Assembly (NCBI RefSeq): GCF_003945345.1
Contig: NZ_AP019308.1
Location: 6,204,001-6,268,000 of the forward strand
Length of the DNA stretch: 64,000 nucleotides
DNA from: Paenibacillus baekrokdamisoli
GTDB lineage: Bacteria; Bacillota; Bacilli; Paenibacillales; Paenibacillaceae
Reading direction: 5' to 3'
Positions 25,377-33,704 of this stretch are shown in pieces. The notes under the pieces were generated by a model. That model was given only the letters and a program-made list of their open reading frames with translations. It was not told the DNA's origin and ran no database searches. The stretch's first letter is position 1. Every line of letters starts with the position of its first letter. A program made the translations under genes and the position numbers.

Positions 25377-26321
25377 TTAATAATGTGTAAGAGTAACTAA
25401 TTGAAGTGAATGCATGACCTCGTGAAGCGTACATACTTGTGTGCCTGGCTTAGAAGCCGTGATCGTGCCTGCTGCTGATGTCCATCTGGCCGTTTCTTCA
25501 ACTGATTTGCCGTTAAGGAAGCTGTATACCAAAGCAGCAACCATGGAATCGCCTGCTCCTACCGTACTAACCGGCATAATCGGGAACGGGCTTGCTTTCA
25601 CCGCTTCCGTCTTGCTGACGAGAAGTGAGCCTTCCGCGCCCATCGAGACAAGCACGTATTCGATGCCACGATCAATTAATTTTCTTACGGCTGCAATCAT
25701 TTGTTCCATGCTGTCGAACGTCTCACCTAGGAGAGCTTCGAGCTCATGAACATTGGGCTTGATGGCGAATGGGGCCGCTTCGATTCCGAGTGCGAGCGCC
25801 TCGCCATCTGCATCAAGAATCGTTCGAATTCCTTGCGCACGTGCAATTTCGATTAGCGATCGATAGTAGTTGGGAGGGATGCCGGGAGAAAGGCTGCCGC
25901 CCAGTACGATAATAGACGCTTCGGCAGCCTTCGATTTGAACACGGCCTGGAACTGCTCAAGCAGATCGGTATCAACCATAAACCCTGGCTCGTTGAGCTC
26001 CGTCGTCTGCTTCGTTGATTCATCAACTATTTTCAAATTAACTCGTGTCTCTCCTGGAGCTTCAATCATTGTCGAATCGATGCCCAGCTTCTCTAGCTGG
26101 TCTCGAATGACCTGCCCTTGATAGCCTGCCTTGAGACCCAGGGCGTTAACATCAACTTCGAACAGCTTCAATACCTTGGCAACATTAATACCTTTGCCTC
26201 CTGCATCGGTCCGCATCTCCTTAATGCGATTTAACCCTCCGTACTCAAATTGCTCTATGGTGACGGTTTTATCCAATGCCGGATTTAAAGTGACGGTGAT
26301 GACTGGAGCAGCCGGCTTCAT
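25377..26321 (-). CDS. fruK: 1-phosphofructokinase
   Basis: The 314-residue PfkB-family kinase turns fructose 1-phosphate into fructose 1,6-bisphosphate. It shows VTLNPALDKTV, the sugar-binding DAGGKGINVAKVL, GGSLSPGIPPNYY and the catalytic STVGAGDSMVAALVYS. The start overlaps the stop of the DeoR repressor gene by four bases, so the two are coupled. It belongs to the fru operon. Confidence 0.94.
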   Translation of the reverse strand: MKPAAPVITVTLNPALDKTVTIEQFEYGGLNRIKEMRTDAGGKGINVAKVLKLFEVDVNALGLKAGYQGQVIRDQLEKLGIDSTMIEAPGETRVNLKIVDESTKQTTELNEPGFMVDTDLLEQFQAVFKSKAAEASIIVLGGSLSPGIPPNYYRSLIEIARAQGIRTILDADGEALALGIEAAPFAIKPNVHELEALLGETFDSMEQMIAAVRKLIDRGIEYVLVSMGAEGSLLVSKTEAVKASPFPIMPVSTVGAGDSMVAALVYSFLNGKSVEETARWTSAAGTITASKPGTQVCTLHEVMHSLQLVTLTHY

Positions 26322-27106
26322 TGTATAACACCTCCATGATCAGCTAAGGCGACAACGATCCCGATTTCTTCGAATACCTGCAAAATAGCCGGTGATGCGA
26401 GAGAATCAGTAATCAGTGTTGTGACATCCTCGGGATCTCCAAAGCGAGAAAAGGATATCTTTCCGAACTTACTATGATCCGCGAGCAAAAAAACCTGATC
26501 TGCCGATCGAATCATTCGTTTCTTCGTTGCGGCTTCAATAAGATTCGGCGTCGTCAATCCGGCTTCGGAATCAAAGCCGTTTGTTGCCAGGAACAGCTTA
26601 TCGACATGAACGGATTCAATGGCGCGCTCTGCGAAGGGGCCGACCATTGCAAGTGTCTCTGGGCGAAGAGTGCCTCCAGTGAGCAGAAGCTCAATGTTCT
26701 TCTCATTCGCCAGCTCCTGCGCGACCATGACCGAATTGGTCACGACGGTTAATCGCTGGAAGTTCTTCAGCAGCTTAGCCAAATGATAAGTCGTGGTACC
26801 CGAGTCAAGCATGATCGTATCGCCTTCACGTATGAACGATAGCGCCGTCCTTGCAATAGCCAGCTTTTGCTGCTGAAAGCGATCCTCTTTCTCTAGGAAG
26901 GAGGGCTCTATATTATCATTTTGCATGACTGCAACCGCGCCACCATGTGTACGCTGCAGCAGTTCTTGCACTTCTAGATCTTTAAGATCCCGCCGTACCG
27001 TCGATTCCGACACTTGAAAGTTGTTCGCAAGCTCCTGAACAGAAGCTCGCCCTTGCTGGTGAACGTATTCCGCGATCTGCCGCTTACGTTCTTCTTCAAA
27101 TAACAT
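26318..27106 (-). CDS. fruR: DeoR-family fructose operon repressor
   Basis: The 262-residue protein has an N-terminal DeoR helix-turn-helix (VQELANNFQVSESTVRRDLKDLEVQELLQRTHGGA) and a sugar-phosphate-sensing domain (DTIMLDSGTTTYHLAKLL, ELLLTGGTLRPETLAMVGP, VFLLADHSKFGKISF). It is first in the operon; AGGAGGAAGAGCGAT precedes the start. It should be released by fructose 1-phosphate. Direct repeats upstream are its likely operators. Confidence 0.9.
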   Translation of the reverse strand: MLFEEERKRQIAEYVHQQGRASVQELANNFQVSESTVRRDLKDLEVQELLQRTHGGAVAVMQNDNIEPSFLEKEDRFQQQKLAIARTALSFIREGDTIMLDSGTTTYHLAKLLKNFQRLTVVTNSVMVAQELANEKNIELLLTGGTLRPETLAMVGPFAERAIESVHVDKLFLATNGFDSEAGLTTPNLIEAATKKRMIRSADQVFLLADHSKFGKISFSRFGDPEDVTTLITDSLASPAILQVFEEIGIVVALADHGGVIQ

Positions 27107-27200
27107 ATCGCTCTTCCTCCTTCAGTCAAATCCATGAAGCTTATTTTGCATATTGTGCTCATTTGTGAATGAGTTAAAATTATTATTGCTCATTTGTTCT

Positions 27201-27269
27201 TGTTTATGATTATATATGACCGATTAGAAAAAGTAAAGCGCTTTCCACGACTGTTTATGATCATATATG
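27201..27269 (-). promoter_or_regulatory. Probable FruR operators and catabolite (cre) site
   Basis: TGTTTATGATTATATATG (27201-27218) and TGTTTATGATCATATATG (27252-27269) differ at one base and lie 51 bases apart, about five DNA turns. Between them GTAAAGCGCTTTCCA (27233-27247) resembles a CcpA catabolite response element. The cluster lies 95-165 bases upstream of fruR and would give substrate induction and glucose repression. Confidence 0.6.
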
Positions 27270-27336
27270 CAGGATCTTTTTGGACGAAATACATTCATTT
27301 GGATTGCGAACAACTAGAGGAATGCGAACAACTAGA

Positions 27337-27373
27337 AACGGCTTCTTCGCCCGATTTGGACAAAGAAGCCGTT
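27337..27373 (-). terminator. Intrinsic terminator after the histidine kinase gene
   Basis: AACGGCTTCTT pairs with AAGAAGCCGTT just after the stop codon of the minus-strand kinase. Two copies of GCGAACAACTAGA lie beside it at 27306 and 27324. Confidence 0.75.
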
Positions 27374-27377
27374 CTTA

Positions 27378-28787
27378 TTACCGTTCAAACGGAATTTTTA
27401 CTGTAAAGGTGCTGCCTTCACCGACGATACTCACAACTTGAATGGTTCCCTTGTGAGCATCCACAATCCATTTTGCAATGGCAAGGCCGAGTCCGTGACC
27501 GCCGAGCTGGCGAGAACGGGATTTATCCTTTCGGTAGAAGCGAGCAAAGATCCGCTGATGCTCCTCGGGAGGGATACCAATTCCGGTATCCTGCACGACA
27601 ATCTTCAGGGCAGCCGCCGATTTAATGGTTTCCATCGATAAAGCAACAAGGACAGAACCGCCATCGGGCGTATACTTGATTGCATTGTCTACCAGCAGTA
27701 CCAGCAGCTGCTCCAAACGATCCGCATCTCCTCGTATAGGCAGCGTTCCCGGACCTTCGAGTCGAAGCGTAATTTGCTTGGCTTCAGCAAGCGGCTGGAG
27801 AGAGTGGATCATCTGTTCCGCATGAACCCGCAAATCGAGCGGCTCTCTTTGCAGCTCCAACGTACCTGAATCGGACCGAGCGAGCGTCAACAGATCCCCT
27901 GCGAGCTTGGTCATTCGTTTTACTTCACCCTTCATATTAGCCAATACCCTTTGAGAAAAAGGATCCTTTTCTAGCGTTTCCTCCATCTGCAGCGTATCAA
28001 TCGAAGAGAGCAGGACGCTGAGCGGCGTTCGCAGCTCATGAGACGCATCTGCAACAAACTCCCGCTGCCTTGTATAGGCATGCATGATCGGTATCATGGC
28101 CCGCTTGGACATAATATGACTCACATACAAGGCGAGCATGAAGAAGAGAAAGCCTAGACCCAGAAGGGCAGCTAATGACCAGCGGAAGAGGGTTAATTGA
28201 AAGGAGACATCTCGCCCGATATAGAGCGTTCCGATCAGCTCATCCTTCATATAGAGGGAACGTCCGGTCATCATTAATCTCAACCTTTGCTCCTGCTCGG
28301 GACGGAACTTTTTATTGAAATCACGATGCTTCTCGCGTCCGTGAATATCTACTATGCGAATCTCGTTCGACTCTGGCAGCCAGCCAGACAGCCGAGATAA
28401 AAGTTCATCTCGCGCTTCTGCTTGAAGCTCCTCTCCGAATTTGAGCGTGCCTGAGGCATCTACCCAATAGTAGAAGAACTGATTTTGTCCGAGAGTGAAA
28501 GCAGTTGTATTAGTCGGATTTGGCTGCTTCATGGGATCCGGTTTAATGCCTTTATGAGCAAGAAGATCACTCACTTCAGCGATCTCCTCATTCGCCAGCG
28601 TTTGGAGCTGCCGTTTGGGATCGTTGATCAAGATATAATACAGCAGTCCAATAACAATGATAATAAATAAGATTAAGAATAACATCAGCAATCCGCTGTA
28701 CTGGAGGGTCAGCCGGTTTTGGGTGCGACTGAATACCGATGTATGCTCTGGCTTACGCAGATTCCTAAGCAAGGCTCTAATTCTCAA
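27378..28787 (-). CDS. Membrane sensor histidine kinase (OmpR-partner type)
   Basis: The protein has two membrane helices enclosing an extracellular domain of about 150 residues, a HisKA domain with the phospho-acceptor in FVADASHELRTPLSVLLS, and an HATPase domain (DNAIKYTPDGG, DTGIGIPPEEHQRIFARFYR, GGHGLGLAIAKWIV). The TTG at 28787 overlaps the regulator stop and has GGGGTGGG upstream; an upstream ATG at 28826 inside the regulator gene is less likely. It is in one operon with the OmpR-type regulator, and both lie divergent from a membrane-protein/PspA pair. It may therefore sense envelope stress. Confidence 0.9.
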   Translation of the reverse strand: MRIRALLRNLRKPEHTSVFSRTQNRLTLQYSGLLMLFLILFIIIVIGLLYYILINDPKRQLQTLANEEIAEVSDLLAHKGIKPDPMKQPNPTNTTAFTLGQNQFFYYWVDASGTLKFGEELQAEARDELLSRLSGWLPESNEIRIVDIHGREKHRDFNKKFRPEQEQRLRLMMTGRSLYMKDELIGTLYIGRDVSFQLTLFRWSLAALLGLGFLFFMLALYVSHIMSKRAMIPIMHAYTRQREFVADASHELRTPLSVLLSSIDTLQMEETLEKDPFSQRVLANMKGEVKRMTKLAGDLLTLARSDSGTLELQREPLDLRVHAEQMIHSLQPLAEAKQITLRLEGPGTLPIRGDADRLEQLLVLLVDNAIKYTPDGGSVLVALSMETIKSAAALKIVVQDTGIGIPPEEHQRIFARFYRKDKSRSRQLGGHGLGLAIAKWIVDAHKGTIQVVSIVGEGSTFTVKIPFER

Positions 28788-29451
28788 GTTTATATCCCAC
28801 CCCGCGTACGCTTTGGATAAAGCCATCTTGTTCGGAGCTGCCGAGCTTTTTCCGTAAAAGCTTAATTGTAGCGTCTATGGTCTTGAGATTAACGTCCGCA
28901 TCCAACCCCCAGATTCGATCGAAGATGATCTCCCTGGTAAGCACCAGCCCTTTATTCTGTACGAGTAGATCGAATAGCTGAAATTCTCGCGGTGAAAGTT
29001 GAATCCGGTCGCTTCCCTTATGTACCGTTTGATTCATCCGATGCAGCTCATAATTACGGATAAGAACGGTATCCTCCTGTATAGGTGCATAGTTCCGGCG
29101 GGTAAGCGCGCGAAGCCGAGCTAGCAGCTCATCAATTTCAAAAGGCTTGACTAAATAATCATCAGCGCCGGCATCCAAGCCTTCGATTCGGTCCTGCAGT
29201 GTATCTTTAGCTGTCAGCATGAGTACGGCGCCCATATAGCCTTCTTTTCTCAAACGACGACAAATCGTTGTGCCATCTCCACCTGGCATCATCCAATCCA
29301 GAATGAGTACATCGTAACTGGAGCCTGCCGCATAATCGTAGGCTTCTTCACCCTCGGTCACCCAATCGACGCTGTAACCAGCTTTTTTCTTCAACATATG
29401 GGCAATGAGCTCGCCAAGAAGCGGATCATCCTCCGCTAATAAGATTTTCAT
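28777..29451 (-). CDS. OmpR/PhoB-family response regulator
   Basis: The 224-residue protein has a receiver domain with phospho-Asp52 in DVLILDWMMPGGDG and Lys in DDYLVKPFEIDEL, then a winged-helix DNA-binding domain (IQLSPREFQLFDLLVQNKGLVLTREIIFDRIWG, IDATIKLLRKKLG, VRGVGYKLEN). The start MKILLAEDD at 29451 is preferred; ATG at 29460 is also possible since AAAGGAG lies near both. Direct repeats with eleven-base spacing in the divergent promoter region are probable binding sites. Confidence 0.92.
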   Translation of the reverse strand: MKILLAEDDPLLGELIAHMLKKKAGYSVDWVTEGEEAYDYAAGSSYDVLILDWMMPGGDGTTICRRLRKEGYMGAVLMLTAKDTLQDRIEGLDAGADDYLVKPFEIDELLARLRALTRRNYAPIQEDTVLIRNYELHRMNQTVHKGSDRIQLSPREFQLFDLLVQNKGLVLTREIIFDRIWGLDADVNLKTIDATIKLLRKKLGSSEQDGFIQSVRGVGYKLEN

Positions 29452-29507
29452 TACCGCCATCGGCTCCTTTGCCATACAAATTATATATCTAGAAGATACC
29501 ACAATTG

Positions 29508-29547
29508 GATGAAAAGAAGATGAAAGAGACTTTCACTATATTTTCAC
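29508..29547. promoter_or_regulatory. Probable binding sites of the OmpR-type regulator
   Basis: TTTCAC at 29531 and 29542 and, in the opposite sense, GATGAAA at 29508 and 29519 form two pairs, each with exactly eleven bases between starts. OmpR/PhoB regulators bind direct repeats with this spacing. The block lies between the divergent regulator gene and the membrane-protein/PspA operon. Confidence 0.6.
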
Positions 29548-29610
29548 CAAGTTCGTTTATCTTGATGAAGTAGCAAGTGAAAAGAAAACCTAGTGAAAGG
29601 AGGAACGTCA

Positions 29611-30051
29611 ATGAAGAGAAGATCGAAAGGCGTTAAATTAGCATTAGCAGCCGCTAGCTTATTGATTCTGTTGGTTATTGTCGTCAACGTCTTTCATGGA
29701 GACGGTCATCGTTTCTCTGAAAGGCAGCAGCAAGTCGCTATTACTCAGAATGGACAAATGTTTATCGTAGAAAGAGGTCATGGGCCTGGAATCGCTGAAG
29801 GGCAAATGTTCAGCAGAGGTGAAGAATTCAGGCATCATAGCCATAATGAGGGTGCGCTTCTTGGCAAGCTTGCATGGATATTGCTGATCGTCGGCCTTAT
29901 CACCTTCTGGCTCTATCGCAGAGTGAAACGGTTCTCTCCACGTCATGCACCGGTTGGCCCGATGATTGAGATGAACGTACCAAATATACCTACCCGTAAC
30001 GTCGATCTGTTAGACGAATGGGAAAAAAATATAAATAAAGAGGAGAAATGA
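29611..30051 (+). CDS. Two-helix membrane protein, LiaI-like position
   Basis: The 146-residue protein has one hydrophobic segment near residues 10-28 and a second near 88-110 (LAWILLIVGLITFWLYRRV), with an extracytoplasmic part between and a charged cytosolic tail. AAAGGAGG lies eight bases before the ATG at 29611. Its stop is directly followed by the PspA gene (spacing two bases). By analogy with LiaI-LiaH it may anchor the PspA protein to the membrane; the sequence itself is not one I can place in a family. Confidence 0.65.
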   Translation: MKRRSKGVKLALAAASLLILLVIVVNVFHGDGHRFSERQQQVAITQNGQMFIVERGHGPGIAEGQMFSRGEEFRHHSHNEGALLGKLAWILLIVGLITFWLYRRVKRFSPRHAPVGPMIEMNVPNIPTRNVDLLDEWEKNINKEEK

Positions 30052-30053
30052 AG

Positions 30054-30758
30054 ATGGGACTATTCAAAAGAGTGAAACATATGGCGACGGCGGATTTGCA
30101 CAACTTTTTGGACAAGGTAGAGAATCCGGTTAGTATGGTGAAGCAATATATTCGGGAGCTGGAGGAGCAGATTGGACAAGCCCAGCGGGCGTTATCCCAG
30201 CAATATTACGTCGAGCGGAAATACGAGCTGCAGATCGAAGAGCTCGCAGCATTGGTAATGAAGCGATCCAGACAGGCGGAGCTTGCGGTTGAACGCGGTG
30301 AGGATGGAATCGCGGAGCTTGCGTTAGAGGAGAAGTTGAAAAATCAAACCAAGCTGACGTTATACAAGTCCCAGTACGAAACAATCAAAGCTCAGTCGGA
30401 TTTACTGCTGGAGCAGATTAAGCGAATGAAAGAGAAATACGATGAGCTGCAGCTGAAAAAACAGCATTTATTTGCAAGGATAAGCGCAGCACAGGCGATA
30501 CAAGCTACTAGTTCTGCTATAACCCCTTTTGATGCAGACCGATTCAATTATGGGCTATCCCGTATCGAAGAGCAGGTAGGGAGACTTGAAGCCAATGCCC
30601 TCGCGGGACGCCAAGTCGGTGAGGTGCTGCAAGCCGTACCAGCTAGCAACCAATTGGAGCGGCAAGAGGAAATCCAGAAACAATTGGCAGCCTTGAAGGA
30701 GAAGAAGGGATTTGGTGTAAGTTTAGATTTAGCGCCATCCACCACGAACGGAAATTGA
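30054..30758 (+). CDS. PspA/IM30 family protein
   Basis: The 234-residue protein is almost wholly alpha-helical, with the family start MGLFKRVKHMATADLHNFLDKVENPVSMVKQYIRELEEQI and a long coiled coil. PspA/LiaH proteins form rings or rods on the inner face of the damaged membrane. GAGGAG lies eight bases before the ATG at 30054; an upstream ATG at 30048 is too close. With the membrane protein and the divergent two-component system it forms a probable envelope stress module. Confidence 0.88.
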   Translation: MGLFKRVKHMATADLHNFLDKVENPVSMVKQYIRELEEQIGQAQRALSQQYYVERKYELQIEELAALVMKRSRQAELAVERGEDGIAELALEEKLKNQTKLTLYKSQYETIKAQSDLLLEQIKRMKEKYDELQLKKQHLFARISAAQAIQATSSAITPFDADRFNYGLSRIEEQVGRLEANALAGRQVGEVLQAVPASNQLERQEEIQKQLAALKEKKGFGVSLDLAPSTTNGN

Positions 30759-30817
30759 AGAAACCACAATGTGTAAAAGAAACCACAATGAGTAGAAGAA
30801 ACCACAATGAGTAGAAG
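30757..30817 (+). repeat. 19-bp tandem repeat
   Basis: AAACCACAATGAGTAGAAG occurs three times with a period of 19 bases (starts 30761, 30780, 30799), directly after the PspA stop codon and before its terminator. Confidence 0.8.
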
Positions 30818-30822
30818 AATTG

Positions 30823-30868
30823 AAGGGGCGGTCTTCTAGCAGCTGTTGCTGCTAGAAGACCGCCCCTT
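30823..30868. terminator. Very strong bidirectional terminator
   Basis: AAGGGGCGGTCTTCTAGCAG pairs perfectly with its mirror over 21 bases with a four-base loop (TGTT). It separates the PspA operon from the convergent CuA lipoprotein gene. Confidence 0.9.
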
Positions 30869-30900
30869 AATCTTATGGCTAACTATTCAAATGAGATGAT

Positions 30901-31314
30901 CTATTCAACAATGATTTTTCCAGTCATTTTGCTATGACCCCCTCCGCACATAACAGCACAGTTAAATTCAAAAGTACCTGCTTTGTCAGCTGTGAATTCA
31001 GTCGTACCTGCACTAGTCAGCTTCACATTATAATCGGGGATCTCGATACCATGGCTACCTGCAGCGTTTTTGAAGGTCAATTTTACTTTATCGCCTTTTT
31101 TGATGTGAATCTCTTTTTGATCGAATTCGAAGTTTTTGGCTGTTATTGTAATGTCTTCGGTACCACCAGTGGAATTCGAAGTTGCAGTATTTGAATTAGA
31201 AGGAGTCGTTGTGTTTGCATTTGTGGCTGCAGTATTCGTACTGTTGCTTCCGCATGCTGAGAGTGATAAGACGGTCGCTAGGGCGATCGATGCAATTGCT
31301 AGCTGTTTCTTCAT
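30901..31314 (-). CDS. CuA-type cupredoxin lipoprotein
   Basis: The 137-residue lipoprotein has a signal peptide ending in the lipobox LSAC, a Ser/Thr/Asn-rich linker (about residues 25-52) and a cupredoxin domain. The copper ligands of a CuA centre are complete: His in AAGSHGIEI and C-x3-C-x3-H-x2-M in CAVMCGGGHSKM, as in cytochrome oxidase subunit II. It is thus probably an electron carrier or copper chaperone at the outer face of the membrane. GGAGG lies ten bases before the ATG at 31314. It is divergent from a MarR gene. Confidence 0.85.
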   Translation of the reverse strand: MKKQLAIASIALATVLSLSACGSNSTNTAATNANTTTPSNSNTATSNSTGGTEDITITAKNFEFDQKEIHIKKGDKVKLTFKNAAGSHGIEIPDYNVKLTSAGTTEFTADKAGTFEFNCAVMCGGGHSKMTGKIIVE

Positions 31315-31341
31315 ACTCGTAAAAACCTCCATGAAATTTAG

Positions 31342-31361
31342 TTATCTTACTGATAAGATAA
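31342..31361. promoter_or_regulatory. Palindrome before the CuA lipoprotein gene
   Basis: TTATCTTACTGATAAGATAA has eight-base arms that pair perfectly around CTGA. A related half (GTAAGATAATTAG) recurs at 31508-31520 before the MarR gene. It is a candidate MarR operator lying 28 bases upstream of the lipoprotein start. Confidence 0.55.
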
Positions 31362-31587
31362 TTGTCATAACGAATGTTACTCTTATTAAACATGTCTGTC
31401 AATTGTGAAACCTGGTGTTTTACTAGAAAAACGGGTCGTAACGGGTAATTGACGTATTTCGTTCAAAGGTTTAACATAATTAATATTCAATGGTAACAAT
31501 ATTACAAGTAAGATAATTAGGCGTGCTATACTCACAGTATAATGGAACCCTTCAGCGGGCATAGTAGAGACATGAAAGAGGGAGCAT

Positions 31588-32025
31588 ATGATGAATAGAC
31601 ATGAACAATTGTATGCCTGCTCGCAGATGTTCGTTGTTCATAGGCGTAAGTGGGAGACGGAATGGAATCGTCATAATGCAGCACTAGATCTAACTGCCAC
31701 GCAGGCGAGCTTCCTAACCCTTCTGAAGAGGGAAGGGCCGAAGCAATCCAAGGAATTGGTTGAACGACTTGGCGTCACATCAGGTGGTGTCACGACTATA
31801 GCCGATAAATTGCTCGAGCGGGGTTTAATACGTCGCTCACGAGATGGACAGCAAGATCGACGAGCAGTTCTGCTTGAGATAACGGATATGGGGTTGGAAG
31901 TGGAGAATCATGCACAAGAGGTGTGGTGGAAGGTAACGGATTCCATTTTCTCGGTGCTGACGGATACGGAAGTAGCCATATTGAAGCAAATTTATACGAA
32001 GCTTGCATTAGCCCCGAATACATAG
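31588..32025 (+). CDS. MarR-family transcriptional regulator
   Basis: The 145-residue protein has the MarR winged helix (LTATQASFLTLLKREGPKQSKELVERLGVTSGGVTTIADKLLERGLIRRSRDGQQDRRAVLLEIT) framed by dimerisation helices. GAGGGAG precedes two adjacent ATG codons. It is divergent from the CuA lipoprotein gene, and a shared motif in both promoters suggests joint control. No ligand can be named. Confidence 0.9.
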   Translation: MMNRHEQLYACSQMFVVHRRKWETEWNRHNAALDLTATQASFLTLLKREGPKQSKELVERLGVTSGGVTTIADKLLERGLIRRSRDGQQDRRAVLLEITDMGLEVENHAQEVWWKVTDSIFSVLTDTEVAILKQIYTKLALAPNT

Positions 32026-32038
32026 ATAGATGAATAAT

Positions 32039-32073
32039 AAACGCAGCCCCTTTATGCGAAGTGGGGCTGCGTT
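32039..32073 (+). terminator. Intrinsic terminator after the MarR gene
   Basis: AAACGCAGCCCC pairs with GGGGCTGCGTTT, followed by ATTT. Two weaker terminator-like hairpins follow at about 32134-32158 (GACC/GGTC and a T-run) and 32211-32234 (GGGCT/AGCCC); no gene is seen between 32074 and 32328. Confidence 0.8.
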
Positions 32074-32274
32074 TATTTCGTTACACCTACTGGTTATCTT
32101 TAGGACTAGTTGTTGGGCAGAAATGATAATTTTTGAGACCGCTTTAATGGTGGTCTTTTTTTGAATACTGGCACATTTGTTAAGCTAAACGGATAACTAT
32201 AGTTCAACAACAAGAGGGCTGCCGTGTGGTAGCCCTTCGCTCAATAAAAATCCATCTTGACATTCCGGACACCA

Positions 32275-32303
32275 ACATATAACATACGTTATATAACATA
32301 TGT
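32275..32303. promoter_or_regulatory. Palindromic operator before the TetR gene at 32329
   Basis: ATATAACATACGTTATAT is nearly palindromic and is followed by a further ATATAAC-type half and CATATG. It lies 26-54 bases before the regulator start, the place for autoregulation. Confidence 0.55.
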
Positions 32304-32328
32304 ATTTATTGAATGTGGAGATGACAAA

Positions 32329-32901
32329 ATGCCCCCAAAAGCAGAGATAACGAAGGAAAAGGTTTTAGACGCAGCGTTTGAAATGGTACGGGAACAAGGA
32401 CTTGAAGTTCTGACGGCTAGGAGCATCGCGCAAAGACTTAAATGCTCTACCCAGCCTATTTACAGCATGTATGGAAGCATGGAAGAAGTTAATGAAGATG
32501 TATTTAACCGAGCAGTTGATTTTGCCCTTACCAGCATGAAACAGTACGAGAATGAAAAAAACGCGCCTGCCATGAATCTGGCGATTGGTTGCCTGCTTTT
32601 CGCCCGAAATGAAAAGCAGCTTTTCAGAGCCTTATACCTTTCTGATTATAGTAGTCATTACTTAAAAAGGAACAAAGACAAACTTAACGATGAAATATAT
32701 GCTGCTTTTTTAAAGCTCGATAATCGGCTAAGTACGATTGCAGAGAGCAAGGTCCAGAAAATGTTTCTGAAACTTACCGCTTATTGGCTTGGAATTGGCA
32801 CGATGATCAATACAAATATGTTAGAACTCGATATCAACGAGGCTATAGAAATGTTAGCAGAGATGTACCAAGCTCTAACGATCAATGAAGGTGTGATATA
32901 A
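32329..32901 (+). CDS. TetR-family regulator
   Basis: The 190-residue protein begins MPPKAEITKEKVLDAAFEM and carries a TetR helix-turn-helix (GLEVLTARSIAQRLKCSTQPIYSMYGSMEEV). The ATG at 32329 is chosen because GGAG lies nine bases before it; the frame runs further upstream through the palindromic operator. It is followed 24 bases later by the unknown gene at 32926, which it may control. Confidence 0.88.
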   Translation: MPPKAEITKEKVLDAAFEMVREQGLEVLTARSIAQRLKCSTQPIYSMYGSMEEVNEDVFNRAVDFALTSMKQYENEKNAPAMNLAIGCLLFARNEKQLFRALYLSDYSSHYLKRNKDKLNDEIYAAFLKLDNRLSTIAESKVQKMFLKLTAYWLGIGTMINTNMLELDINEAIEMLAEMYQALTINEGVI

Positions 32902-32925
32902 CATAATGTTGGAGGTGAGAAATTG

Positions 32926-33510
32926 ATGTTTGAGTTTTTGACGCACTACTATAAACAGGGGGACTTGCCTTTTCGAAGTTTATCCGCATTGACTGATTCT
33001 GAAGCTCTAAAAATAATGGAATCTCTCTACGAAGACAATCCTTTAGCTGAAAGATTTAAGGAACCAGTCCAATACTTGAACAACAGAAAACAAACAGAAA
33101 AATGGGTAAGAGATGAATTTATTGCAAAAGGTGGGCAGCCAAAAGATGAGTATCCACTGTACGCTGTGCTTGGATACTCTAATTGGATAGAAAACCATTT
33201 ATCGAGCTTTGACATAGACAGGATACATATACCTCTTTCAATTTTTACTGAACTTGATATTAGCTTTACATATCCAGATAGCATGGTAACTTATTTGCTT
33301 GGTATGGATAAACATGCAGTATACTATCAACCCGAATATCATGGTAAAATCTTCACTCTTTCCGAAGTCAATTTATTAGCAAATATGTATGGAGCACCTG
33401 AGGAGAAATGGAGAACCGCACTTTTAGAAGGAATGGGTCCATATATTGAATATATTGAAGCACAGATTTGGAACCATAAGCCTCTTTTAGCGTATCTGGG
33501 AACACGATAG
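32926..33510 (+). CDS. Hypothetical protein downstream of a TetR gene
   Basis: I do not recognise the 194-residue product, which has no membrane segment or signal peptide. It starts MFEFLTHYYKQGDLPFRSLSAL and has a conserved-looking segment RDEFIAKGGQPKDEYPLYAVLGYSNWIE. GGAGGTG lies ten bases before the ATG at 32926. It appears to be in an operon with the TetR gene. A weak hairpin (GGAGC/GCTCC with T-run) follows at about 33514. Confidence 0.7.
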   Translation: MFEFLTHYYKQGDLPFRSLSALTDSEALKIMESLYEDNPLAERFKEPVQYLNNRKQTEKWVRDEFIAKGGQPKDEYPLYAVLGYSNWIENHLSSFDIDRIHIPLSIFTELDISFTYPDSMVTYLLGMDKHAVYYQPEYHGKIFTLSEVNLLANMYGAPEEKWRTALLEGMGPYIEYIEAQIWNHKPLLAYLGTR

Positions 33511-33704
33511 TTAAGGAGCTTGCTATACGAGGGCTCCCTTTTTCGTTTGTTAAAGTAACGGGCAGTACAGCGTGGTGAAAGGAGTCGTATTACCTCTTGC
33601 TCAAACCTGCGTTTAGATACTGGCAACCATGATATTTCTGTGCAAGGATTGCTAGGCTCCATTTTCCACCATTACCTATAATTATACTTGAAAGAAGGAT
33701 CTGA

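Noticed and set aside
30757..30817. CRISPR-like or regulatory array after the PspA gene
   Set aside because: It is a head-to-tail tandem repeat of 19 bases without spacers.
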